Shown here piece by piece: positions 53,172 to 64,000 of a stretch of 64,000 bases of DNA. Position 1 is the stretch's first letter. Every line of letters begins with the position of its first letter. Source of the stretch: Drosophila pseudoobscura (lineage: Eukaryota > Arthropoda > Insecta > Diptera > Drosophilidae); contig NC_046683.1 in assembly GCF_009870125.1 (NCBI RefSeq), forward strand, positions 1,860,001 to 1,924,000. The letters are read 5' to 3'. A program made the translations under genes and the position numbers. The notes below the pieces were generated by a model, which saw nothing but the letters and a program-made list of their open reading frames with translations, had not been told where the DNA came from and ran no database searches.

Positions 53172-56100
53172 CTGTGATGAAATGCGCGCTCCTTCATTTT
53201 AGTAATAAATAACAACACTTTTACGAATTTAAATTCAAACTCTCTGATGAAGTATTTTTCTAAGGTTTCTGGGATGAAGGTGGGGTTCGAGACTTACGTA
53301 TCTATATTGGAGTGATGAAGCTCAGCCTATGCGATGTACGGAAATCATGGAAACTAAGGCATTTCCAGGCAATACCCACTTCGTACTCGAGATTGTGTTG
53401 AGATAAGTGAGTCCCAGGGGCGTTCATTGTAGACTGATTTGTAGTATTTTGGGAAGCTAAAACTATTATGCGAGTATGTTCTGCGATTTGTAGTAGGAAA
53501 ATTGCGCAGTCTTTGGGCACACATTTCAGATTTTTTACTATCAATACACTTTCATAAGTTCGATTACGATTACGTTTACGATTACGATTTGCATGGGCTT
53601 TACGACCTGCAACTTGGATAGTAAACTGACATCCCGGGACCAGAAGATTCAACTGTATAATGTGGCAGAGTGGCAGAGAGGCAAACGTGTCAGACATACT
53701 CGTAAAAATTGAGCCTGGTTCTTTGAGGAGCATCATTCATCCGGAGACGGAGAATGAGACGGAGCTGGAGCTGGAGTCAGACTCGAAGTCAGAAGCATTT
53801 CCTTCGGCTGGAGTTGTCAATGGCAGGCACCGCTCTTCGAATACTAATTTCGAGAGGGAGGCGGCCCGGCCCCATGGCCGGCCTCCGCTTCCAGAGAGCT
53901 GCCATTAAATTGGTACTTGATGGGGATGAGAGGTTGCTGCTCATGTTGATGTCGTCTCTGTCTCTGTCTCTGTTTCTGTCTCTGGTTGGAATGTCTCTGG
54001 CCGGTCTCTCTACAGTTCCATCTCCACATCCACATCCATCTCCATCTCCAGCATTTGCCATTTTTGAGGTCGCTGCTGCGTCTCGTCTCTCGCTTATTTA
54101 ATGGCTTTCCAGGCAGCGATGCGATGCGATGCGAGCCAAAGCGATGGGATGCATACTAATTGAGCGGTGGATGGATGATCTGGGCATCCGATGATCATGA
54201 TGCGTTAGGTTAGTTAGGTAAGGCCCCAACAGAAGAAGAAGAAGAAGATTATGTCGTTGTTGTTGTCGTCAGTGCGTCCGCCCACGCTCGTCCGCCGGTT
54301 GACGCTCCGTGGGAATCGTTTAAAAGGCACTACAACGAGCAGCTACCAAAAAGAAAAAACCGAAAAAAAAACAACAAATTTCGGTCGAAAATGTATTTTA
54401 TGGGGAAAACGTGAGGATGCCTGGGCTGGAGAGGGAAGTGCTGCTGCTGCTGCTGCTACTGCTAGCCAAGGGGCTGGCTGCTGCTGGGCTTATTTATATG
54501 CCAGCCGGAACATCATCAATGGCCCTCAGAAATGTGCGCACTCGGACTTGGACTGGGACTTGGACTAAGAGTCGGAATTGGATTTGGATTCGGAATCGGA
54601 ATCGGACTTGGACTCTGGCATTCACTCGTGCTGTGACATAATCCACCAGACAGCAGCAGCCGGAGACGCACTTGAACCTCTTCATTGTCCATTATCCACC
54701 TCTATCCACTCCCCACTCCCCACTGCCCACTGCCCATTCCCCAATCCAATTCAATCCAATCCCCCGACAGCAACAGCAACAGCAACAACATCCTGAAAGA
54801 GGTCAAGTGATTGCCCAATGCTGCTGTATAGTATCTCATTGTGTTTTCTCCTCAGGTGCGAGCTCCGACTCTTTGACTCTTTGTCCCCGTCTCTGTCCCC
54901 CCCGTTGAAATATGAGACGAGTGCACACACACATATTGTGTATGCATGATCGTCCACACCAGACTCAGACCCAGTCTCTGGGCTAGAGCTCCGACATACG
55001 GACATACGGATGCCCCATCCTAAGTGCTGGAGCCTGGAGAGGAGACCCACCTGAACGTGATCGGTTACAGTTTGCATCCCGTTCATTGGCATCCTGAGGA
55101 AGTCAGGTGCCTAATTGTTTCCGTTTCTCTCTCTCTCTCTCTCGCTCTCTGTCTGTCCTGTCTTTATTGATTTCTTCTCCATTGTGTGGTTAATTTTTGT
55201 CACCTGATCCCATCGATAAGCCGCTGATCTTGTGATCTCCGTGTTCCCCTTCTTTTGTTCTTTTTTTTGTAGAGAATCAGCGTCCATAGGGTTTCTTTTG
55301 CTCCTGTTTTTCCCTTGGTCTCTGGTGTGTTGTGTGGGATCGTTGTATAATTGGGGAATTGAAGGATTCTTAGGAAACTCTGACATAGATTGGTTCCCAT
55401 TGTGGAAAGAGATACTCCTGGAATGGGATGGGTCATCGGAGTATTATTAAACGGATACTTTTTATGCAGAGCATATAGAAATACACTTCTTTGAACCAAA
55501 CAAGCGCATACTTTGGGCTTTAAGAAATTTTGATTAATGTTGACATTATTACTGAAAGAGCTGGTAGTACAGTTGCGAAAATATGTACTCTTCGCTCCGA
55601 TAAGGTCGAGTAATTCCCTAAGAATCGTTGAAGTGAAGTCAAGAGCATAGTAGAACCCAACGATTTCGGCAAACGCTAAACTTCAATCTTCGGATGAATT
55701 GAAAATGCTTCGAGTTAAGGGCTGCTGAAAACGTACAGCTTTCCCGAGTATCGAGAGCATTGTACAAAGTAGTTGATATTCAAAAGCTGGTCCCATCGGG
55801 TGCATACCAAGTGGAGTGCACAATGAAGTAGTGACGATATGTATCTTTGGGCAATTGGAGCACAACCGAGTGACAAGGTAGGGGCAAGGAAGGGGCAGGG
55901 AAGGGCGACACGACGCGACTACGCGACCCCGGTGATAAGGTGGGTGCCAGGTGGGATTGGATTGGATTGGAGTGGGGTTGTGGTTGTGGTTGTGGTTGGG
56001 CCTAAGTAGTGGCCCATGTGGCACATGTGGCACATGGAAGACGCAGTGTGCCTGCCCCAGCCCTTCCCCTGCACGGCATGCTAATTGAATAAATGTAAAA

Positions 56101-56926
56101 GGCATTTCCACTTAATGAACTCGCTCGCTTTTGTGTCTCCCTAATTTGCATAAAATTAACTTAATAATCTTTGTGCCAATTGCGAGCCCCCTTCTCCGCA
56201 AGTCGGGAGCTGTGGCTGGAGCCTCGAGGGATCGTGGGAAATACATAGATTAAATACATTTTCAATTATTTTATCAGACACAACGTTTTGCGGCTGTGGT
56301 TTTTATTGCATGACATATTTGTTTTCGTTTTTCTCTCTCTCTCTCTTTCTCTCTCTCTCTCCCTCTCTCTCCCTCTCTGTCTCTATATATCTGTGTCTTT
56401 TTCGCTTATCAGAAAAACAAAAGGGTTACGGATCAGACGGCTATACGTATACGTAGAAGCTCCGCTTCTTGTCACATAATGTGGCGCAGCAATTAAACGA
56501 AACGGCCTCAAACAGAAATTAAGCCAGTCTGCGCACTTTGCATACCAATTGCTCCGATTTGCCAGAGACTCGAGTCTCGAACGGAGGCAGAGGCCACGAG
56601 ACTGAGCGGCGGAGATTGGAAGGGGATTGGATTGGGATTGGGATTGGATTGGATTTAGGGCGAAAACGAGAGTGGAAAGGGAGGTCAGAGCGCGCAGAGA
56701 CCACCACAGAGGCACCACAGAAAACCCTGAGACCCTGCGGCCCAGAGCAAGTTCCGCAGAGCTCTGACCCCGGGAATGGGGTAGGTCATAACTTTTAATG
56801 ATGCGCGGATTTGTCTCTTGATCATGCTGGCCGTTGGCCATAAAACCCAAGGATCGTAAGGCAACACGGTTAGCGGCTAGCGGCTAGCGGCAGGGGCATG
56901 CCGCAACGGGGTAAGGTCAGAGCCGG

Positions 56927-56959
56927 CCGGCCGGGTGGGCTAGCCCTAGGCCCGGCCGG
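56927..56959. repeat. GC-rich nested palindrome
   Basis: CCGGCCGGG (56927-56935) and CCCGGCCGG (56951-56959) are perfect 9 bp arms; inside lies the 10 bp palindrome GGGCTAGCCC (56937-56946). Just upstream, TAGCGGC is repeated three times (56871-56891). Confidence 0.8.
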
Positions 56960-59900
56960 TATCGGTGTCGGTGTCGGCTGCTTCTTTGGTGTGTGACTAA
57001 GATCCGGAGATCACCGCCTCGCTCTCTTTAGTATCTTTGTTACTTTGTTATCACATCTCGACTGATGTCTGATGTCTGGTGTCTGGTGTTTTTGTTTTTG
57101 TGGGCAAATATTAAACATCTTGTGCGGAGAGCTTTAACGCCGCGCCGTTTATACGAGCATGTCCCTTGTTTGTCTTTGTCGGCATTTTGATCTTTTTATC
57201 TGTTCCGCGGTGATGCTCCACATACATCACACATGCCCCATCATGAAGATCTTCAACGATCGTAATCGCTATCCGGGCCGGAACTGGTCGCATGCCCAGC
57301 CCCCCGACTGATCCAAGCAACAAACACAAAGGGGAAAGGGGCTCTAATATATGACATGCTCGTATGGTATATGAATGGGTCCAAAGAAGCTTAATTTGGT
57401 GGAGATTTGAGAGGTTTGGTTATATAGTAGATCCCGATCACCCACTACTTATTCATCTTTCCCTACTTATCATCGGGTAAGCAATTGTCGCAATCACAAT
57501 TCATGGACTACAGCCAGAGGCAGAGCCAGAGGCAGAGCCAGACTGGAGTCAACTGGGTCAAAATCAGCATAAAAATCCGCAACTGATGTCGCGGATTCGA
57601 TCGTATCGTACCCGTACCCCTAACGTATCGGAGTGGATTGGAATGGATGGGTCGGATCCGATTGGATCGCGCGATCGGATCAAGTAAGTGCCGGGAACTT
57701 ATTGCAATTGTAATGCGTTGAATATTGATGAGAGATCGAGCAAGCGAGGCGGCTTGCTCTTGGGGTTGAGATTCGAGGGGATTCGATTGGATACGATACG
57801 ATGTTCGGTTCGACACGTGGAAGAACCTAAGCCGAAGCTGAAACAGAAACAGAAAATGAAACTGGAAACCAAACAAAAGTCCCATTTAAATTGTTAAACA
57901 CTCGAGTAATTCATTGAACTGACTGGTACGTATAAATTTCCCCCTTCGCGATGGAACGAACGAACGATCTTCGGTTGATTAAAGATCGATGATCATGGGT
58001 GCTCAAAATTTCCATGGGGTAGAGCCAAGGCCTCGGTAAGGCAGCAATCTTTGGTTAGTGCATACATATGTCTCTTAGTTGATGGTCGAAGTAGTATTCA
58101 AATGAGCCAGCAGACAGCGAATAACTAGACTAGAAATATGCACTTTGGGTAGATACATCCTCACGAATACCACTAATACTTCCGCTCTAAATGGGAAGCG
58201 GACAAGGGATACGGTGGCCATGGGATGTGGATGTGGCCTGGGAGATAGCTGCTGCTGGCGACTGCTTACTCACTGCTTCCTGTGCCTGTGGTGCAACATT
58301 TGAATGCCACTGTAACTGTGTTGAGTGTTGAGTGTTGACCTTTGCCACAGATAAAGACTGAAGCTAAGAGAAACTGCGCCCAAAACTGTCACAACAGAAG
58401 CAGTAACAGCAGCAGATCCTGGTCCTACGACTACCTGGTCCTCATTAGGCAAGGCAATTCACTTCCATTTCCGTTTTGCCGGCTGATAACTACTGCTACG
58501 AGGTACTGGTACTTGTATGCATAACTCTCAGATACATTTCCATTAAGGAGAATCGGTGCTTATCTGCCACACGAAGACCAAACAACGAAACAAGCAACAA
58601 CATAACCAAAGCCGAAAATTAAGTATTCAATGAGCAATTAAAACCAACCGAGAAGATCAATCTCTATCTCTGTCCCTCTGTGCCTCCGTGCCTCTTTATG
58701 GGTGTACCTGAAAGATTTCAAGAAGAAATCCAAGTGCCAGCCAAGCTGACAATGGCGAGGCATGGCAAAGCATTTTAATATAGAAATTTTCTTATGATTT
58801 TAGGCCAACGGCCTACAACGGCCTCTGTCTCTGGCTCTGGCTCTGTCTTCTTCTCTGTCTCTGGCTCGAGACAACAGCAGCAGCAGAGCCAGAAGACTGA
58901 ATGGGAGACTGAAGAAGACCCAAAGAGACGAGGGCGATCCAAAGCCAAAAGTCTGCAGAGCTCGAGCCATTGAACAGCCATCGATGGGCCCACGATTCAT
59001 TGTCCATAGAAGGGCCCATGCTCATGCTCATGCTCATGCTCAGGCTTGAGGCTTGAGGCTCTACATAATCCCCATCCCCCTTTCCGACTGGATTGGCTGA
59101 CAGCGGTTTTTTGGTGGCTGGTCAAAAAGAAAGTCTGCCTGTCTTTGTCTTTGGCTTTAGCCTCAGCTTTTGTTTCCATTGAAGATTGGCGCAGCATTGA
59201 GGCAGCAGAGCTCTCATGTTGCTGCCACACAGAGCCGCCGATGCAGTTGGCCATCGACAGAGCCACAGGCCCAGGCACAGCCACAGCCACATCGACAGAA
59301 AGAAAAACACACCATGAATCTTTAATGAAGAATCACCAAGTTGGGGGCCATAAACGCGCCAACCGCCAATCGCCAGCGTCGCCATCGCCATCGCCATCGT
59401 CGTCTTTGTCGTCGTACATTTTCTTTTATTGAGCCGTAAGATTCGAATTGTAATTGTTGTTGGTTTGTAGTATTTGTTTGCATGCCCAGTACTCGTAGAG
59501 TCCCAGGGGTATGCTCTATTGGCCTAGACACATATGAACATATACATATATATGTACATATATCGTACGGAAGTGGAGTTGCCTAATAGTTCTTGAGAGG
59601 ATCTTGAAGGACCTTGGACGAAGAAAAAATAGCCGCTGTTTCTGCGGCTATAAAGATATAAATATCCTATTACAAAACGATCATGGGTTCAGATATTTTT
59701 TACCAATCTATTGAAAATCTAATCTAAATCGGATGTCTCCACTCGCTGTGAGAGTGTTGCTCACAATCGATGAGATTTGATAGTTATTCGAGGGAATAAT
59801 AGAGTTGGAAGATCTATGGAAGGTCTATGGCTTGCTTACCCGTTTGTTTTTTGGATGTGATTTCGTATTTGGCGCGGCATTTGAAGAGTAGAGGAGGAAC

Positions 59901-61191
59901 AGCAGCCATCAGCGGCCATCGATGACATCGAGACAGTATCGTGCCCAAAGCCCCACCACCACCACCACCACTACCATCGTGCACCCATCGCAATGTTAAT
60001 GTATTTGGAAATCGTGCCCGGCTATGCTCCTCCTGCCCCGTATCTTTCTCTCCGTCTCTCGGCGGCTATCTCTGTCTCTGTGGGATTTGAGAAAAGAAGA
60101 ATGGAAAGCTTTCCCTGATCAAAACGAATTGGAAATGCTCTTCAGGTTCGATATCCCTATCCATATCGATATACTGATATATATTACAGATGGAGCACTA
60201 TTGAAAGATATTGCCAAAGCAGCCAGAAATTGTTAAGATATGATCCCAAGATCATGCTGTTTAGAATATTGAGAAACATAAGATACAAAGAAGGATGAAT
60301 ATCCCTTGAGCGGGCATTTCGAATGCCTCATCAAGAGAGTCAATGTAAATCTTTGGCCCAGTGCATGTAGAGTATGGTAATGAAAGAAATTTATGGACAA
60401 ACTATGCATTATTAAAAAATGATGTGTACATGCGGTGCGTGGCTCGTTTGAGATTTGTTTAATAATCAAAATTCATTATGCGAGTGACAAATGGAGAGGG
60501 CTGGGCGCAGAGGTGCCCGTGCCCGTGCCCCCCGGTGAAATTAAGCACACATAGATACACTCAATCGAAGGGAGCCAGGCCAGACATAAAGATGGACAGT
60601 ACAGTCAACGAACCGAACCGAACCGAACGTGGACCGTGAAAGTTTCCATACACGATTCTGACCCAAAAAAAAGAGCCAGGAAATATTGAATATGCGGTGA
60701 GGGTGGATCATAATTAAACGAGTAATTGTCGTAATTTAAGAAAGATATCGAACAGAAGAGAGGAGTATATTCCAGTATTGTCAGTATATTCCAGGCAGAA
60801 GACTATAAGATTCTCAGAAGTCCATCTCCATCTCTATCTCCATATAAAGGACAGGACATCTACTCCTTCTTATCCTTGTCTTTCTGCTGCTGCTCCTCCA
60901 TACGACTGTTATGCGATATGCTCCTTGTAAAGCTTCTCTTTCATTCAAGACCAAAAAAGGAAACAAGGACCAAGTCCAGTCGAGCATTACAACGTTTCCG
61001 ACTTCCGATTCGGCTCTCGAATTACGCCTGAAATGTGATCAATGTTCTGGGGGAAGGGATTACTGCAAGGATGGGATGTGCGATGGGGTTGGAGATGTGG
61101 ACATGCCAGTCAGTCGGTTTAACTTCTGCCTTTCACTTGATTAAACACTTTTAGCCAAAGCAGCCAATATGACGACGATGACCCTCCTCAG

Positions 61192-61193
61192 AG

Positions 61194-61224
<31 letters not shown>

Positions 61225-61225
61225 C
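61192..61225. repeat. GAGCCA hexamer repeat
   Basis: Five to six tandem copies of AGAGCC. Confidence 0.9.
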
Positions 61226-61495
61226 ATGGTCGTAGCCAGAGTCCAAGTTCGAGTCGGAGTCGACATTGGAGGCTCGAGTCCGAGTCCAAGTCCCTGGCGA
61301 TTCTGTGAAATGTGGCGAGGGTTGAGAACTTGTTCCCCGGTAATTTGATGCCAGTCAACGATCCGTTGACGCTCTTGATCTTCGCTCTGGCCAAGCTGCG
61401 AGCGCGAAAGGCAACAAACTGTTTAGGAAAGGTAGGGAGGGGAAAGGAAAGGAACGGAACGGTTACCGCAATGACAGGTGCACCGCCAGCACCAT

Positions 61496-61560
61496 CAGCA
61501 GCAGCAGCAGCAGCAGCAGCAGCACCGCCGTTGAGGATGATGATGATGATGATGATGATG
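61496..61560. repeat. CAG run followed by ATG run
   Basis: About nine CAG trinucleotides (61496-61523) then, after ACCGCCGTTGAGG, seven ATG trinucleotides (61539-61560). No convincing coding frame contains them. Confidence 0.9.
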
Positions 61561-64000
61561 CAAGGATGCACCTTTGTGCAACTGCAGGGGTTGCTCTTGC
61601 TCCTTCTGCTGCTCCGGCTGCTGCTGCTGCTGCTGCTGAACGGTGCGCTCGGGTGTAATGCAAGACGTGTGTCGACCGTTTAAGCGAACCAAACACCGCA
61701 ACAAAAAACAAAAAACAGAAAACAGAAACTGTGGCAGGAACGGAGCCCAGAAAGACAGAGGACAGGTTTATGGTAGTACAGGTCAGGGCAGAGGAAGCTG
61801 AGTTCAGGCTGAGGCAACGTTCATTCAACTGCTGTCAGGATACGCAGGACACAGGACACCTGACCAGTTGCCGCCTTCCACTAGGCCAGGATCAATGCTC
61901 TTCTTGGCCGCCAGTTTATTGAACTATGCCTCAACCGGCTGGCGGCTACGCTGGCAGCAGATCACACTAGAGGTTGAGAGCTCTCAGCAAAGGAAAGGGA
62001 AGGGAAGGTAAAGGATAAGGGAGAAGGGAAAAGGTAACATTGAGTCACATTCGAGTGGAACATCCTGGATTCTGTAAAGAGCATCAAATCCCACTCCACT
62101 ACAGCCCACCGTCCAACCAAGCAATCCATCCATTCATCCACCCATCTATACCATACATCTGGTTGGGCAAACAGAGGAGCGTTACGGCCAAATATCGATT
62201 ACCAGAAATGAATATATGTACATACAGCCTGAAAGGGGAAGAGCAGGAAAAGGAAATACTAACAAGAAGGTGAGGACAGGTTCTGGGGCCGAAGATGGTA
62301 ATACCCTGGGATATGTAGTCCAAGCAAACCGTTTGATATAGTGATTCGATTCAACAACTATTCAGCCAGACATCTTCAGAATTGAGTCATCTACTGAGGC
62401 AGATGGCACTGGATATATCCTACAGTATTAGGACTACTTTCCTATCGGCTTTTGCAAACTTGTAGGCAGACCCACAGTACCCTCCCTCTATCAGAGTACA
62501 AAAAGGTGTGTCTACTCTGCTCTGGTCTGCTGTCATCATCCTCATCATCGTCATCGTTGTCCCCATCGCTGTCGTCGTTGCTGTGTCAACAAATTAATCA
62601 GTTCAAATATAAGATACAGATACATGGCGAACGTTTACGGTTACATTTGAATATGCAGCCGTCAGCCTCTACCACCACCTCCACCTCCACCTCACCCGAT
62701 ACAAACCACTTCCACTTCCATCTCGTGCTGCAACTTCCTGGACTACGAGACTACGAGTATCGTGTATAGGGCTACGTAGAGGGTTGTCTCTCGCTAAGTC
62801 AATATTTTCGTTGGCTTTTTGGTGCTTCTGCTGATAAAAAAACGAAATCGAAATGAGAGCATAGCCGGGCTCTGGCTCTGTCTCTGGCTCTGACTCTGAC
62901 TCTGACTCTGAAGACCAGCAGGAGAGCTGCGGCGATATCCACACTTAACCCCGAATGCAGATGCATTTTACGCGCGCACGCTCCTGTGTTTGCCCAGCGA
63001 TGGTATGGAAGGGGTATGCTACATATACTCGTGCTCGTATTCGTACAGATACAGATACAGATACTCGTAGAGAGATAGTTGCCATGGCTATCGGAACCGA
63101 TTGGGTGGGTGGGGTCAGAGTCGGAGTCGTAGCCGGATCCCACATACGAGAACGTGTGTCTGTAAATGTGTACGGGCAATCAGTTGGACGGATGGAAGGG
63201 TAGTTCTCCAGCGGCAGAGAATCTATGCGGCCAGGACCAGAATAGCCACAAAATGGGGCGCGCCTGAGCAAACTTTGCTGAAGCAGGAATACTTTTTTGA
63301 GCAGCTGAAAGTGGCTAAAGGTGGCACGGAAAGGATACGAAGCAAGCGTGAAATTATGGGTTGATTAGGATACTAAAAAGGGGAAAAAGATCATATTGGC
63401 TAACCCCTTTCTCCTGTAGTTCTTCTCTTTCCCATTATTTTTTTTAGTTTCTTCTGCGGTTGTATCTTTTCTCTTCACAGTTTCTCGTCCTGTAGTACAC
63501 CGTTAAAGTTCATTTCTTGGGAGTCCTCCATCGTTAAATGCATTCTGCTTACATCTGTGTCCCTTTTCAGAGCCATCTTCTTCTTTCCCTTTGGAGTGGC
63601 TCCCATCCTTCTGCCCTATGCCGTGATTCGCAATCTTTCCATGTCTTGACTAATGCAATAACAAATCAAAATCAAACATCAGCAATGGCACAAAGTCTGA
63701 ATGAAACATACGCACACACATATGTATGTGCTATATACATGTGTAGATGTGTATTCCATGGGTATTGGTGTGCAGGCATTATCAGGAAAAGAGATAACGG
63801 ATAACAAGAACGGTTGGGTTGAGCAACCGATTCAGACTCTCAAAGAAAACCACACATAAGAAGCGTATCATAAAAATCGTATTCCAGGTAAAAAATTCTC
63901 AGGAGGAACACAGCCACAGAAATAGCAGAAGCAGAGCTCGAGAGCACCAGAGAATCGGAGACCCACTCTCCGGCCGCCTAACACTATTTCAACACCTTCT

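Larger units (their letters stand above)
50691..53215 (+). repeat. Three tandem units of about 927 bp
   Basis: The marker TGGAATCGTTCAAAAGCAG starts at 50691 and 51615 and (one base changed) at 52545, giving periods of 924 and 930 bp. Units are nearly identical; the third breaks off at about 53215 and passes into a diverged copy of the next segment (GATGAAGTATTTTTCTAAGG at about 53246 against GAAGTATATCTCTATGGG in intact units). Each unit carries a possible two-exon small gene and a second exon-1-like module. Confidence 0.93.
53216..64000. other. Gene-free, simple-sequence-rich stretch (10.8 kb)
   Basis: No supported gene to the end of the window. Notable tracts: CTCTGT/CATCTC runs (53950-54050), GAAGAA (54234-54248), GGACTT/GGAATC hexamers (54540-54615), CT run (55126-55150 and 56333-56380), GATTGG runs (55955-55975, 56617-56655), a GC-rich palindrome (56927-56959), GCTCAT runs (59018-59040), GAGCCA run (61192-61225), CAG run (61496-61523) and ATG run (61539-61560). 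Confidence 0.4.

Overview
The window reads as Drosophila euchromatin. It has compact nuclear genes with 60-115 nt GT-AG introns, insect-type codon use, AT-rich intergenic DNA with many short CA, GA, CTG and TACATATG-type tracts, and products whose closest relatives are fly proteins. An obscura-group species is a guess only; nothing in the sequence proves it.

Layout. 1-1703: tandem array of alternating 443 and 350 bp units of a broken, unrecognised coding sequence, followed directly by the decayed C-terminus of a hAT-type transposase. 3340-3616: a small piggyBac-like MITE. 4401-5106 (-): four-pass MARVEL protein. 5107-9337: no gene seen. 9338-17353 is the gene-dense block: HIP (Hsp70-interacting co-chaperone, -) divergent from Mtfp1 (mitochondrial fission process protein, +), which converges on glutathione synthetase (-). 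17940-24002: composite repeat block of inverted 319 bp satellite arrays around a large imperfect palindrome, with no coding capacity (foldback-like). 24-28 kb: no firm gene. 28113-30143 (+): a single-exon, secreted, highly charged low-complexity protein with a clear TATA/Inr promoter. 36839-38554 (-): a single-exon Tom70-like outer-membrane import receptor. 38.6-50.6 kb and 53.2-64 kb: simple-sequence-rich DNA with no supported gene. 50690-53215: three tandem units of about 927 bp, each holding a possible two-exon small gene and a second, truncated copy of its first exon.

How the genes relate. HIP (cytosolic Hsp70 cycle) and the Tom70-like protein (docking of chaperone-delivered precursors at mitochondria) are both TPR proteins of the chaperone system. 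Mtfp1 acts in the mitochondrial inner membrane. Glutathione synthetase makes the main cellular thiol. They are separate transcription units, not an operon.

The observations most worth checking are: (1) glutathione synthetase appears to have two mutually exclusive versions of its substrate-binding exon, one carrying an 84-residue low-complexity insertion and a changed substrate-contact residue; (2) the foldback/satellite block; (3) the three-copy small-gene array at 50.7-53.2 kb; (4) the frameshifted higher-order array at the left edge. Exon boundaries were placed by eye from splice signals, reading phase and family similarity.
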